This document shows, piece after piece, positions 1-6,673 of a DNA stretch of 18,461 bases. The notes beneath the pieces are model-generated. The model made no database searches. It saw only the letters and a list, made by a program, of their open reading frames with translations, and was not told the DNA's origin. Source of the stretch: an uncultured Flavobacteriia bacterium (GTDB lineage Bacteria > Bacteroidota > Bacteroidia > Flavobacteriales_D > Crocinitomicaceae); NCBI GenBank assembly GCA_937975705.1, contig CALJTX010000023.1:1-18461 (forward strand), read 5' to 3'. The translations under genes and the position numbers were made by a program. Numbering within the stretch: position 1 is the stretch's first letter; each line of letters opens with the position of its first letter.

Positions 1-8
1 TTACCAAT

Positions 9-16
9 TATCTTTG
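9..16 (+). promoter_or_regulatory. Bacteroidota-type -7 promoter element for aroE
   Basis: The octamer TATCTTTG matches the TAnnTTTG -7 element of the primary sigma factor in Bacteroidota. It ends 13 bases before the aroE ATG, which implies a very short leader. The matching -33 element would lie before the window starts, so only half the promoter can be checked. Confidence 0.55.
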
Positions 17-29
17 CGGTACAATAACC

Positions 30-761
30 ATGACACAACACTACGGCCTCATTGGCAAAACCCTCGGGCATTCGTTTTCAGCAGCATTTTTCAAGGACTA
101 CTTTGAGAAAAACAACATCGCTGCGACTTATTCCAACTTTGAACTGAATGATATTGCAGAGATTCAGTCGCTTTTCGATCAAAACCTATCCGGCCTCAAT
201 GTTACTTTTCCTTACAAAGAAAGTGTCATTCCTTTTTTAGATCGACTAGATGATAGCGCGGCTCAAATTGGAGCTGTCAATGTCATTGCTTTTGAAAACG
301 GTGAGAAGGTGGGTTACAATACAGATGCTTATGGTTTTGCTCAAAGCATCAAGCCTTTCCTAACTTTCGAGCACGAGCGCGCGCTTATTTTTGGAACGGG
401 TGGCGCCTCCAAAGCGGTGGCGCATGTTTTCAAACAATTGGGTCTTGAGGTTTTTTATATTTCTCGCCAAGCTGATCATCAAAATCGGGTTTATACCTAC
501 GCTGAAATCAACGAACATATGCTGAAGGCCTGTAAGGTACTAGTAAACTGTACGCCTATCGGTACTTTTCCGAACGTTGATGCATCCATTGAGCTTCCTT
601 TTGAATTTTTGACGCCCGCACATTTGGTCATCGATTTAGTGTACAACCCGGCCCAAACAGCCCTTATGAAACGCGCCAAAACAAAAGGTGCCGCAGTCAT
701 GAATGGTTTGTCCATGCTGCAGCACCAAGCGTTAAAGAGTTATGAAATCTGGTCGCGTTAG
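30..761 (+). CDS. aroE: Shikimate dehydrogenase (NADP+)
   Basis: Cytoplasmic enzyme of the shikimate pathway that reduces 3-dehydroshikimate to shikimate with NADPH, leading to chorismate and the aromatic amino acids. The family signatures are present in order: the substrate-binding serines in GHSFS (residues 14-18), NVTFPYK with catalytic Lys63, GAVN (81-84), NTD with catalytic Asp99 (97-99), the glycine-rich nucleotide loop FGTGGASKA (121-129), NCTPIG (173-178), and the C-terminal NGLSMLQHQA with the conserved Gln. At 243 residues it is of the compact type common in Bacteroidota. The start is supported by a TAnnTTTG element just upstream. Its stop codon overlaps the stop of the convergent creD gene. 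The gene appears intact. Confidence 0.97.
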   Translation: MTQHYGLIGKTLGHSFSAAFFKDYFEKNNIAATYSNFELNDIAEIQSLFDQNLSGLNVTFPYKESVIPFLDRLDDSAAQIGAVNVIAFENGEKVGYNTDAYGFAQSIKPFLTFEHERALIFGTGGASKAVAHVFKQLGLEVFYISRQADHQNRVYTYAEINEHMLKACKVLVNCTPIGTFPNVDASIELPFEFLTPAHLVIDLVYNPAQTALMKRAKTKGAAVMNGLSMLQHQALKSYEIWSR

Positions 762-2083
762 GCCTCGAGGTTATTCTGATTGAGGTTGTACCAGTCAATT
801 TTTCTGGAGAAATACATCACGAGCCCTAGGATGATAAACACCCCAATACTGCCAATCAAGAGCGCTAAGTCTTCTAGCTGAATGATCACAAAAATGAAGA
901 TGTAAAGCATCGACAACAAGCCCGCAATAAACAAACTCATTTTTAAGGATCTTAAAATGGCACGTACATAAGTGCTGATCAGGATTACTGTAGCTAAGGC
1001 AGAAAGTAAAAAGGCGCTATTGAACTGAATATGTTCAGAAATAGAGAGCAATAAGGTGTAGAAAACCACAAGCGCAATGCCCACCAAAATATACTGAATC
1101 GGGTGAATTCCTGAAGATTGGAAAATCTCAATAAAGAAGAAAACCAAGAAGGTCAGGCCGATGAAAAGCAAAGCGTAGTGAATGGTGCGATGCGATTTTT
1201 GGTAGTTATCGACAGGAATTTTGAGGTCAACACCAAAGGCAGAGTCATAGATTTTGTAGCTAGAACCCGTCCAGCTTTGCGGATAATTGCGGTTGAGGTT
1301 CAAGACGTTCCAATGTGCCTTGAAACCATTTTTGTCAGTAGTGTGCTGGTCTGGTAGGAAAGAACCTGTGAATTTAGGGGTTTGCCAGTCGGAGTTCAGC
1401 ACCACATCTGTTTCTTTACCTACAGGCGTGAAAAACAATTGCTGACTGCCGTTGAGTTCTACGTCAAAACTAAAGCGATACAAATGATCGTCTGAGGGTG
1501 AAATCGCTACTTTGGCGTTGATACCAGTATAAAAAACATCTTGGTTCGATACGCCCGGATTGAAGCCGATTTTTTGCCCGTCCCAGTTGAGGTTGATCTG
1601 TTTTTCGATGCCACGCAGATCTCCAATTCCGGCGTCTAGGGTGGCCTCGTTGAATTTAAACGTATGTCCTTTGCTCTCGAGGTCTTTGAAGTCGAGTTTC
1701 GTGAATTCACCGCTCACGTGCAACACCGATTTATAAACCACAATTTCATATACACCACGGTGTCTGCGATCCGGATTCACACTCGCTTGTACATTGAGTT
1801 TGCTCGGCAATACGTGTAGTCTTTCAGTGATTTGCACTAGTTTTTCTTTGCCATTTTCTTTGTCGATTTCTTTGACATAGCGCGTGTAGGGAATGGTGAG
1901 TACAGGGCCTTGTAGTGTTTGCTCGCCACCCCATTTTTCACTGACTTCGTCGATGGCATCTTTTTGGGTCTGTTCACGTTCGTAAATGATACTTTTGATC
2001 ATGCCAGTGGGGATGAGTAAAAGCAAGGCGATCAGTACGATACCACCAATTTTGAAATAAAGATTGTTTTTGATTTTGGACAT
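758..2083 (-). CDS. creD: CreD-family inner membrane protein
   Basis: Inner-membrane protein of the CreD family. In gamma-proteobacteria creD belongs to the CreBC regulon and is linked to envelope stress and colicin tolerance; its biochemical activity is unknown. The 441-residue product has the family architecture: one N-terminal membrane segment (about 13-30), a large non-cytoplasmic domain (about 31-300) opening with the typical WGGEQTLQGPVLTIPY stretch, then about five membrane segments (302-322, 329-349, 354-375, 381-401, 406-425). The HPIQYILVGIALVVFYTLL motif in the second C-terminal helix is characteristic. No creB/creC two-component genes lie in the window, so regulation is unknown. 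Its 3' end overlaps the convergent aroE by 4 bases (TTAG). Confidence 0.93.
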   Translation of the reverse strand: MSKIKNNLYFKIGGIVLIALLLLIPTGMIKSIIYEREQTQKDAIDEVSEKWGGEQTLQGPVLTIPYTRYVKEIDKENGKEKLVQITERLHVLPSKLNVQASVNPDRRHRGVYEIVVYKSVLHVSGEFTKLDFKDLESKGHTFKFNEATLDAGIGDLRGIEKQINLNWDGQKIGFNPGVSNQDVFYTGINAKVAISPSDDHLYRFSFDVELNGSQQLFFTPVGKETDVVLNSDWQTPKFTGSFLPDQHTTDKNGFKAHWNVLNLNRNYPQSWTGSSYKIYDSAFGVDLKIPVDNYQKSHRTIHYALLFIGLTFLVFFFIEIFQSSGIHPIQYILVGIALVVFYTLLLSISEHIQFNSAFLLSALATVILISTYVRAILRSLKMSLFIAGLLSMLYIFIFVIIQLEDLALLIGSIGVFIILGLVMYFSRKIDWYNLNQNNLEA

Positions 2084-2121
2084 AGTCGTGTTTTTTTGCT
2101 ACAAACGCAAAGGAAGCATAA

Positions 2122-2155
2122 TTATTTGAATGGCTTCGCAAGTATGCGCAAATAA
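2122..2155. repeat. Imperfect inverted repeat between creD and ssb
   Basis: The arms TTATTTG (2122-2128) and CAAATAA (2149-2155) enclose a second pair, CGCA (2137-2140) and TGCG (2145-2148), with an unpaired stretch on the left side. It lies in the divergent region upstream of creD and could be an operator or part of the creD leader. No function can be assigned. Nothing else in 2084-2271 stands out. Confidence 0.35.
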
Positions 2156-2271
2156 AGGGTTTGCTTAGGAGTCCTTTAACTTCGCCACAATATCCGACAT
2201 TAAGCACTTAACAACCGAATAATGGCCTGTGCTGCCCTGAACTTTGGCATTCACCAATTAAATTTTTAGTT

Positions 2272-2649
2272 ATGAATGCATTTAAAAACAAAGTCAGCCT
2301 GATGGGGCGCTTGGGCGGTTCGCCAGAAATTGTCAAATTCGATTCAGGGCGTTTGCTTGCGCGTTTCTCGCTCGCTACCCATGAAAACTTCAAAGACAAA
2401 AATGGCGAATGGCACGACTACACGCAGTGGCACACCATCAACGCTTGGGGCAAAATTGCCGAAAAAGTGGGCGAGAAGCTCGAAAAAGGCATGGAGGTTG
2501 TCGTAGAGGGCAAGTTGGTCAACCAACAATACGAAAACAAAGCGGGTGAAAAGCGCTTTGCCACCATCATTGAGCTCTATGATTTCATTATGGTTCAACC
2601 CAAAAAAAACGTGAGCCATGAGCAGCCGGTCAATGAAAACGCAGCCTGA
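2272..2649 (+). CDS. ssb: Single-stranded DNA-binding protein
   Basis: OB-fold protein that coats single-stranded DNA during replication, recombination and repair. The 125-residue product has the canonical SSB order: NKVSLMGRLGGSPE at the N-terminus, ARFSLATHE in the middle, the QWHTINAWGKIAEKV segment with its DNA-contacting aromatic residues, then VEGKLVNQQYENKAGEKRF. The tail after the OB fold is very short and ends in NENAA, without the acidic DDDIPF-type partner-recruiting tip of replicative SSBs. This suggests an accessory SSB or one with altered partner binding, rather than necessarily the main cellular SSB. A second ssb-type gene follows directly, so the two probably share a transcript that ends at the terminator at 3023-3046. 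Confidence 0.93.
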   Translation: MNAFKNKVSLMGRLGGSPEIVKFDSGRLLARFSLATHENFKDKNGEWHDYTQWHTINAWGKIAEKVGEKLEKGMEVVVEGKLVNQQYENKAGEKRFATIIELYDFIMVQPKKNVSHEQPVNENAA

Positions 2650-2683
2650 GTTGCCGCGCATTTCGGCCAATCCAAACCTGCAC

Positions 2684-2998
2684 ATGAACCACGTCAACCT
2701 CATCGGCTACATGACCGCTGAGGCGCGCCATGTGCAGCTCGAAGACGGCAAGCAACTCATGCGCTTCACCCTCGCCACCAAAGAACAATTCCTCGACGCC
2801 GACGGCATCATGCGCCAACGCAGCCAATGGCACCTGCTCAGCGCCTGGGGCCGCTGGGCCAAAGTTGTCGAAGAATTCGGCGCCAAAGGCGTACACCTCG
2901 CCATCGAGGGCAAACTCGTTGGCCGCTTCTACCGCTTTGGCGGGCAGCGGCGCTTCGTCACCGAAGTCGAAATCAACGACCTCGTGGTGCTCCCCTAA
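2684..2998 (+). CDS. Second SSB-like OB-fold protein
   Basis: A second, diverged SSB-family protein directly downstream of the first. From the Met at 2684 it reads MNHVNLIGYMTAEARHV, then MRFTLATKEQF, QWHLLSAWGRWAKVVEEF and AIEGKLVGRFYRFGGQRRF, matching the first SSB block by block with only minor gaps. The ORF stays open upstream, with Met codons at 2618 and 2633 that would add 22 or 17 residues and overlap the first ssb. I chose 2684 because the OB fold starts there in the family; there is no Shine-Dalgarno to decide. The product ends right after the last OB strand (NDLVVLP), so it has no acidic C-terminal tail. One sampled 60-base line is about 63% GC, against about 27% in the next gene. 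It is probably an accessory SSB co-expressed with the first. Confidence 0.85.
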   Translation: MNHVNLIGYMTAEARHVQLEDGKQLMRFTLATKEQFLDADGIMRQRSQWHLLSAWGRWAKVVEEFGAKGVHLAIEGKLVGRFYRFGGQRRFVTEVEINDLVVLP

Positions 2999-3022
2999 TT
3001 TCCTCTCCAACCAAACGATCAG

Positions 3023-3046
3023 AAAGGCGGCCGCAGGCCGCCTTTT
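3023..3046 (+). terminator. Intrinsic terminator after the ssb pair
   Basis: A perfect 10-bp stem, AAAGGCGGCC (3023-3032) pairing with GGCCGCCTTT (3036-3045), with a GCA loop and a terminal run of four T. It starts 25 bases after the second ssb stop. It separates the GC-rich ssb unit from the AT-rich block that follows. Confidence 0.85.
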
Positions 3047-3093
3047 GTGTGGAGTAGCAGTCAATAAAAAAGAAAACCATAGATAATAAGAGG

Positions 3094-4098
3094 ATGAAAC
3101 AGCCAACTGACAAGCATTTTTTTGAGATTATTTATCTAATTAAACAATCTCGAAGTAATGCAATTAAAGCGGTTAATACAGAATTAATTGATCTCTATTG
3201 GACAATTGGAAAATACATTTATACGAAATTAAAACGGTCTGAATGGGGTAAAGCGATTGTAACAGAACTCTCTTTTTTCATACAGAAGTATGAACCACAA
3301 CTGAAAGGCTTCTCCAATAAAAATTTATGGAGAATGAAACAATTTTATGAGACTTACCATGATTTTCCAAAACTCTCACCAGTGGTGAGAGAAGTAAGTT
3401 GGACTAATAATTTGTTGATTTTTTCAAGATGTAAAACTATCGATGAAATGGAATTTTATTTAAGAATTGTAAAGTCGGAAAACTACAGCAAACGTGAACT
3501 TGACCGTCAAATTTCTTCAAGTCTTTTTGAGCGGACAATGTTATGCAATACAAATTTTTCATTTCTGTATAAAGAGCCCAACAACGATGTATTAAACATC
3601 TTCAGAGATAATTATGTGTTTGAGTTCTTGAACCTTCCCGAACCTTACTCTGAGAATGACTTAAAACAAGGACTTCTAAAACAAATGAAACAATTTATTT
3701 TAGAACTTGGCAAGGACTTTTTATTTATTGCGGAGGAATATAAGTTGCAAGTTGGCAATAGTGACTTTTTCATAGACTTGCTTTTCTATCACCGTGGACT
3801 TCAATGCTTAGTAGCATTTGAGCTTAAAGCAGATAAGTTTAAACCAGATCATTTGGGTCAACTCAATTTTTATTTAGAATCATTGGACAGGGACGTAAAA
3901 AAATCAAATGAAAATCCCAGTATAGGCGTATTGCTTTGTAAAGACAAAGATGTTGAGGTTGTTGAATATGCATTAAGTAGAAGTCTATCGCCAACTATGG
4001 TTTCAGCCTATGAGACCCAATTGCCGGATAAAAAACTTTTAAAACAAAAATTCCATGATCTGTTAAAAACAAATCGCATAAAAAATGGCTCAACTTGA
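3094..4098 (+). CDS. DUF1016 / PDDEXK nuclease domain protein (YhcG family)
   Basis: Member of the DUF1016 (YhcG) family: an alpha-helical N-terminal domain followed by a PD-(D/E)xK nuclease fold. The N-terminal part (about 8-165) carries the typical LIDLYWTIGKYI and FSNKNLWRMKQFY motifs and the SWTNNLLI stretch. The nuclease core is visible as Asp228 (FFIDLLFYH), then Glu243 and Lys245 in VAFELK, and Gln256 in LGQLNFYL, so the active site looks intact. Length 334 is close to the family norm, and the protein runs on to the usual C-terminal helix (LPDKKLLKQKF). The family is often found near restriction-modification and toxin-antitoxin genes, but its substrate is not established. The gene is strongly AT-rich compared with the ssb pair and lies upstream of a decayed HigBA module, consistent with acquired DNA. 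Confidence 0.9.
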   Translation: MKQPTDKHFFEIIYLIKQSRSNAIKAVNTELIDLYWTIGKYIYTKLKRSEWGKAIVTELSFFIQKYEPQLKGFSNKNLWRMKQFYETYHDFPKLSPVVREVSWTNNLLIFSRCKTIDEMEFYLRIVKSENYSKRELDRQISSSLFERTMLCNTNFSFLYKEPNNDVLNIFRDNYVFEFLNLPEPYSENDLKQGLLKQMKQFILELGKDFLFIAEEYKLQVGNSDFFIDLLFYHRGLQCLVAFELKADKFKPDHLGQLNFYLESLDRDVKKSNENPSIGVLLCKDKDVEVVEYALSRSLSPTMVSAYETQLPDKKLLKQKFHDLLKTNRIKNGST

Positions 4099-4123
4099 GG
4101 ACGCAATTTGCGACCTCAAGTTG
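4091..4123. repeat. Perfect-armed hairpin over the DUF1016 stop codon
   Basis: The arms CAACTTGAGG (4091-4100) and CCTCAAGTTG (4114-4123) pair over 10 bp. Inside, after an A/A mismatch, CGCA pairs with TGCG around ATT. The TGA stop of the nuclease gene (4096-4098) lies in the left arm. There is no T tract, so this is not a classical terminator; it may protect the 3' end of the mRNA. Confidence 0.7.
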
Positions 4124-4204
4124 GGGAGGAAAGCGCTTTGCTCCTTTAGCCTTCACGGAACAAGGTGGGAGGAATAAAATTGGGTTTTGAACCAGAATTT
4201 TGAC

Positions 4205-4257
4205 ATCACAAATTGTGATACCAAGATTTGTTGTATTGAGAAATCTCAAAAATCTTG
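4205..4257. repeat. Two adjacent inverted repeats upstream of the TA remnant
   Basis: The first is ATCACAA-A-TTGTGAT (4205-4219), a perfect dyad. The second has outer arms CAAGATTT (4222-4229) and AAATCTTG (4250-4257) around an inner hairpin TTGAGA-AA-TCTCAA (4236-4249). They lie in the 213-base gap between the nuclease gene and the toxin remnant. A perfect 10-bp palindrome AAAGCGCTTT is also present at 4130-4139. They could be operators for an XRE regulator or relics of a mobile junction. Confidence 0.55.
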
Positions 4258-4277
4258 AATAAATAACCAATAATAAA

Positions 4278-4309
4278 TTTCCTTTTAAGGAAACAAAAAG
4301 TTAAATTTG
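4278..4309 (+). promoter_or_regulatory. Candidate higBA promoter and operator
   Basis: An inverted repeat TTTCCTT-TT-AAGGAAA (4278-4293) is followed 8 bases later by TAAATTTG (4302-4309), a match to the Bacteroidota TAnnTTTG -7 element. Toxin-antitoxin operons of this type are usually repressed by the antitoxin binding a dyad over the promoter, and this arrangement fits. Transcription from here would start within the truncated toxin frame and produce the antitoxin mRNA. Binding by the antitoxin is inferred. Confidence 0.45.
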
Positions 4310-4311
4310 TA

Positions 4312-4383
4312 ATGAAGAAGAAATTCGATGTTCAGTTTTTGGAAGAAGCACAAGTGTTTTTAGAAAGTTACGGTTATGATTAA
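4312..4383 (+). pseudogene. Truncated HigB/RelE-type toxin (N-terminal remnant)
   Basis: The 23-codon frame starting MKKKFDVQFLEEAQVF matches the start of HigB-like (phage Gp49-like, RelE superfamily) toxins, which are mRNA interferases of roughly 100-115 residues. It stops at TAA 4381-4383, directly in front of the antitoxin gene. The remaining 80-90 residues, including the catalytic C-terminal part, are absent from all frames here, so this is a deletion rather than a frameshift. Gene order (toxin then antitoxin) and the antitoxin family both support the assignment. The remnant should have no RNase activity. Confidence 0.7.
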
Positions 4384-4393
4384 GGAAAATAAA

Positions 4394-4702
4394 ATGAAAA
4401 CGGTAAGTCTTGATGATATGATTGATAAACATGTCGGGAAGATTGGAACACCTGAAAGAGACGCTTTCGAATATGAATTAAGTATTGACTTGATAGGAGA
4501 AGCGATTAAACGAGCAAGAAAAGAACGCAACTTGACTCAGGAAGAATTGGGAAAATTGGTCGGAGTGCAAAAGGCGCAAATCTCAAAAATTGAGAACAGT
4601 ATTAAAAATGCGCGACTCGATACAATCATTAAAATATTTAAAGCACTTGGTGCCACCATTAAATTCAATGTAGAACTTGATTACCAACAATTTGCGTATT
4701 AA
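4394..4702 (+). CDS. higA: HigA-type XRE antitoxin, apparently orphaned
   Basis: XRE-family helix-turn-helix protein of the HigA antitoxin group. The N-terminal arm (MKTVSLDDMIDKHVGKIGTPERD) is typical of antitoxins that follow Gp49-like toxins. The HTH is clear in LIGEAIKRARKERNLTQEEL, then VGVQKAQISKIEN (recognition helix) and IKIFKALGATIKFNVEL. I chose Met 4394, giving 102 residues, because family members start MKTVSL; an ATG at 4376 would add six residues and overlap the toxin remnant's stop. The cognate toxin is reduced to 23 codons, so the protein may survive as an autoregulator, as a neutraliser of a related toxin elsewhere, or as recently orphaned DNA. Confidence 0.88.
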   Translation: MKTVSLDDMIDKHVGKIGTPERDAFEYELSIDLIGEAIKRARKERNLTQEELGKLVGVQKAQISKIENSIKNARLDTIIKIFKALGATIKFNVELDYQQFAY

Positions 4703-4803
4703 AATTGAAATAAATCCAAACCTATTGATGATAAATAAAATAGTTTTACTTTAGAACATTCTTGTGTGTTATGGGTAAATTACCGGTAGTCAAAAAAATG
4801 GTC

Positions 4804-6525
4804 ATGAAAAAAAACATACTCTTTATATTCTTCTTGTGTTGTTCAAAATTAGTTTTCGGACAGGATGCAAATTTCCTATGGGTCAAACAATTCGGCGGAA
4901 CCGGTACTAGTGCAGCTCGTTCTATGAAATTAGATGCTTCGGGTAATATATATACCATAGGGGTTTTTTCTGGCACAGTAGATTTTAATCCTGGATCAGG
5001 CATTTACAACCTGACTTCTATTGGAGATCATGATATATTCGTTTCCAAATTGGATAGCGCTGGAAATTTTATTTGGGCAAAGCAAATAGGTGGGCAATTA
5101 TATTATGCCGAATATGACCTCGCCTTAGATGCTGAAGGAAACATACATATTACAGGTACTTTTTGGGGACTGGTTGATTTTGACCCGGGTGCTGGTATTT
5201 TCAATCTCAACACTATTGGTACCCATGATTTATTTGTATTAAAACTAGATAGCTTTGGGAATTTTATTTGGGCAAAACAAATTGGTGGCCCCCTTGGAGC
5301 AGTTGAGGGCACTTCAATTTCCTTAGATGATTTAGGGAATATTTATACCACAGGATATTTTGCTGATACTATTGATTTTGATCCGGGAGCAGGCACTTTC
5401 ATGCTGAATACAGATCATACTTGGCTTTTTAGTATGTTTGTTTTGAAACTGAATCCTTCCGGAAATTTTGTTTGGGCAAAAGCAATGTACGGTCCTTATT
5501 CTGGCGTTCAGAGTGAATCCATTTCAATTGATCGCTTTGGCAATGTACTCACGACAGGGCAATTTCGTGACACGGTAGATTTCGATCCAGGAGTTGGTTC
5601 TTTTACGCTCGTTCCTTTTAATAGCTTTGGCCTTTGGGATGCTTTTATTTCGAAATTAGATTCGTCTGGCAATTTTGTTTGGGCAAAACAATTTGGGGGA
5701 GAAAGTACTCAAATTGGTTTTTCGATAACCACGGACGCTTTCAGTAATGTTTACACTACGGGTGTTTTTGATGCTACCACTGATTTTGACCCAGGGCTAG
5801 GCACTTTCTTTATGACCCCAACTACCGAGCGAAACACGTTCATTTCAAAATTAGATGCTGCAGGAAATTTCGTTTGGGCCAAACAAATTAGCGGTTATAG
5901 TCATGGTAATGCTATAACACTAGATGCTGAAAACAATGTCTACACCACTGGTTATTTTGATGGTTGCACTGATTTTGACCCAGGATCAGGAACTTCCATT
6001 ATTAATGAACCTCTTACCTCACCGGATACTTTTATAGCAAAATATGATGGCAGTGGAAATTTTATTTGGGTAAGGAGATTTGTAGGAGCCGCTCCATCAT
6101 CTAATTATGGTGCATCCATTGGAGTTGATGCTTTCAACAATATTTACACTACGGGGTGGTTTCAAGGTACTTCAGATTTCGATCCGAGTATCAACACTTT
6201 CAATTTTACTTCTTCTAGTGAAACCAATGCATACATACATAAAATGTGTCAAGGTTGTTCTGCAGGAATCAGCGAAGGCTTTCTACCAAACAATATGAGT
6301 CTATTTCCAAATCCTACAAATGGTCAAATTAACTTAACGACAAACGATCAAAACGAAATCATAAATTTGAAGATAATTAATTCAACCGGGCAAGTAATTT
6401 TAGAAAGGTCAAAGCTCTTCTCAAAGCAAATTATTCTTGATATTTCCATAGAGGCAGACGGGATTTATTTTCTTGAAGTCACGATGGCAGATGGTATTTA
6501 TAGAAGTAAATTCTTGAAAAATTAA
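4804..6525 (+). CDS. Secreted SBBP-like seven-repeat protein with T9SS sorting domain
   Basis: Large exported protein of unknown ligand. The signal peptide MKKNILFIFFLCCSKLVFG is followed by QDANF, which supports Met 4804; an in-frame ATG at 4762 would add 14 residues ahead of the signal. Seven tandem repeats of about 55-62 residues follow (roughly residues 35-475). Each has a core like LDAxGNIYTTGxF, then TxDFDPGxGTF and a closing FVSKLDxxGNFIWAKQxGG, as in SBBP/beta-propeller repeat families; seven blades would close one propeller. The C-terminal part (about 490-573) is a type A T9SS sorting domain, with SLFPNPTNGQINL, then IYFLEV and a basic end (YRSKFLKN). It is probably exported through the outer membrane and either attached to the surface or released. 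No enzymatic motif is visible. Confidence 0.93.
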   Translation: MKKNILFIFFLCCSKLVFGQDANFLWVKQFGGTGTSAARSMKLDASGNIYTIGVFSGTVDFNPGSGIYNLTSIGDHDIFVSKLDSAGNFIWAKQIGGQLYYAEYDLALDAEGNIHITGTFWGLVDFDPGAGIFNLNTIGTHDLFVLKLDSFGNFIWAKQIGGPLGAVEGTSISLDDLGNIYTTGYFADTIDFDPGAGTFMLNTDHTWLFSMFVLKLNPSGNFVWAKAMYGPYSGVQSESISIDRFGNVLTTGQFRDTVDFDPGVGSFTLVPFNSFGLWDAFISKLDSSGNFVWAKQFGGESTQIGFSITTDAFSNVYTTGVFDATTDFDPGLGTFFMTPTTERNTFISKLDAAGNFVWAKQISGYSHGNAITLDAENNVYTTGYFDGCTDFDPGSGTSIINEPLTSPDTFIAKYDGSGNFIWVRRFVGAAPSSNYGASIGVDAFNNIYTTGWFQGTSDFDPSINTFNFTSSSETNAYIHKMCQGCSAGISEGFLPNNMSLFPNPTNGQINLTTNDQNEIINLKIINSTGQVILERSKLFSKQIILDISIEADGIYFLEVTMADGIYRSKFLKN

Positions 6526-6547
6526 TAGCGACTGCGAACTTGAATTA

Positions 6548-6622
6548 ATGAAACTAAACATCACTTCTATATTATCAATAATTGCTATCGATCTACTCAT
6601 TTATTTGGTGTCGGCTTACTAA
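6548..6622 (+). CDS. Possible 24-residue hydrophobic peptide or gene remnant
   Basis: A short frame starting MKLNITSILSII and ending IYLVSAY is almost entirely a hydrophobic helix. It lies in the 148-base gap between the T9SS protein and the next membrane protein. It could be a small membrane protein, the start of a decayed membrane gene, or chance. No ribosome-binding site or conservation evidence is available. Confidence 0.22.
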   Translation: MKLNITSILSIIAIDLLIYLVSAY

Positions 6623-6673
6623 ACACCCACAACCCAAATACCCGCGCCTCCTAGTTGACAAAAGTCATCTCCT

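Noticed and set aside
1118..1357. Forward frame of 79 codons inside creD
   Set aside because: Opposite strand to a well-supported CreD protein; composition explained by the reverse reading of a membrane protein gene.
2730..3086. Forward frame of 118 codons overlapping the second ssb
   Set aside because: Ser/Ala/Asn-rich low-complexity translation in another frame of the same GC-rich stretch; no start context or domain.
2630..3106. Long antisense frame of 158 codons across the second ssb gene
   Set aside because: It is a by-product of the GC-rich third positions of the ssb gene; its translation is Ala/Glu/Gly-rich with no domain, while the sense frame is a clear SSB.
4088..4126. attC-like site: GCTCAAC (RYYYAAC match) to GTTGGGG (6 of 7 of GTTRRRY) over the hairpin after the nuclease gene
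   Set aside because: Only 39 bases, shorter than known attC sites, the last base fails the consensus, the arms lack the usual asymmetric extrahelical bases, and no integrase or other attC copies were found between the downstream genes.
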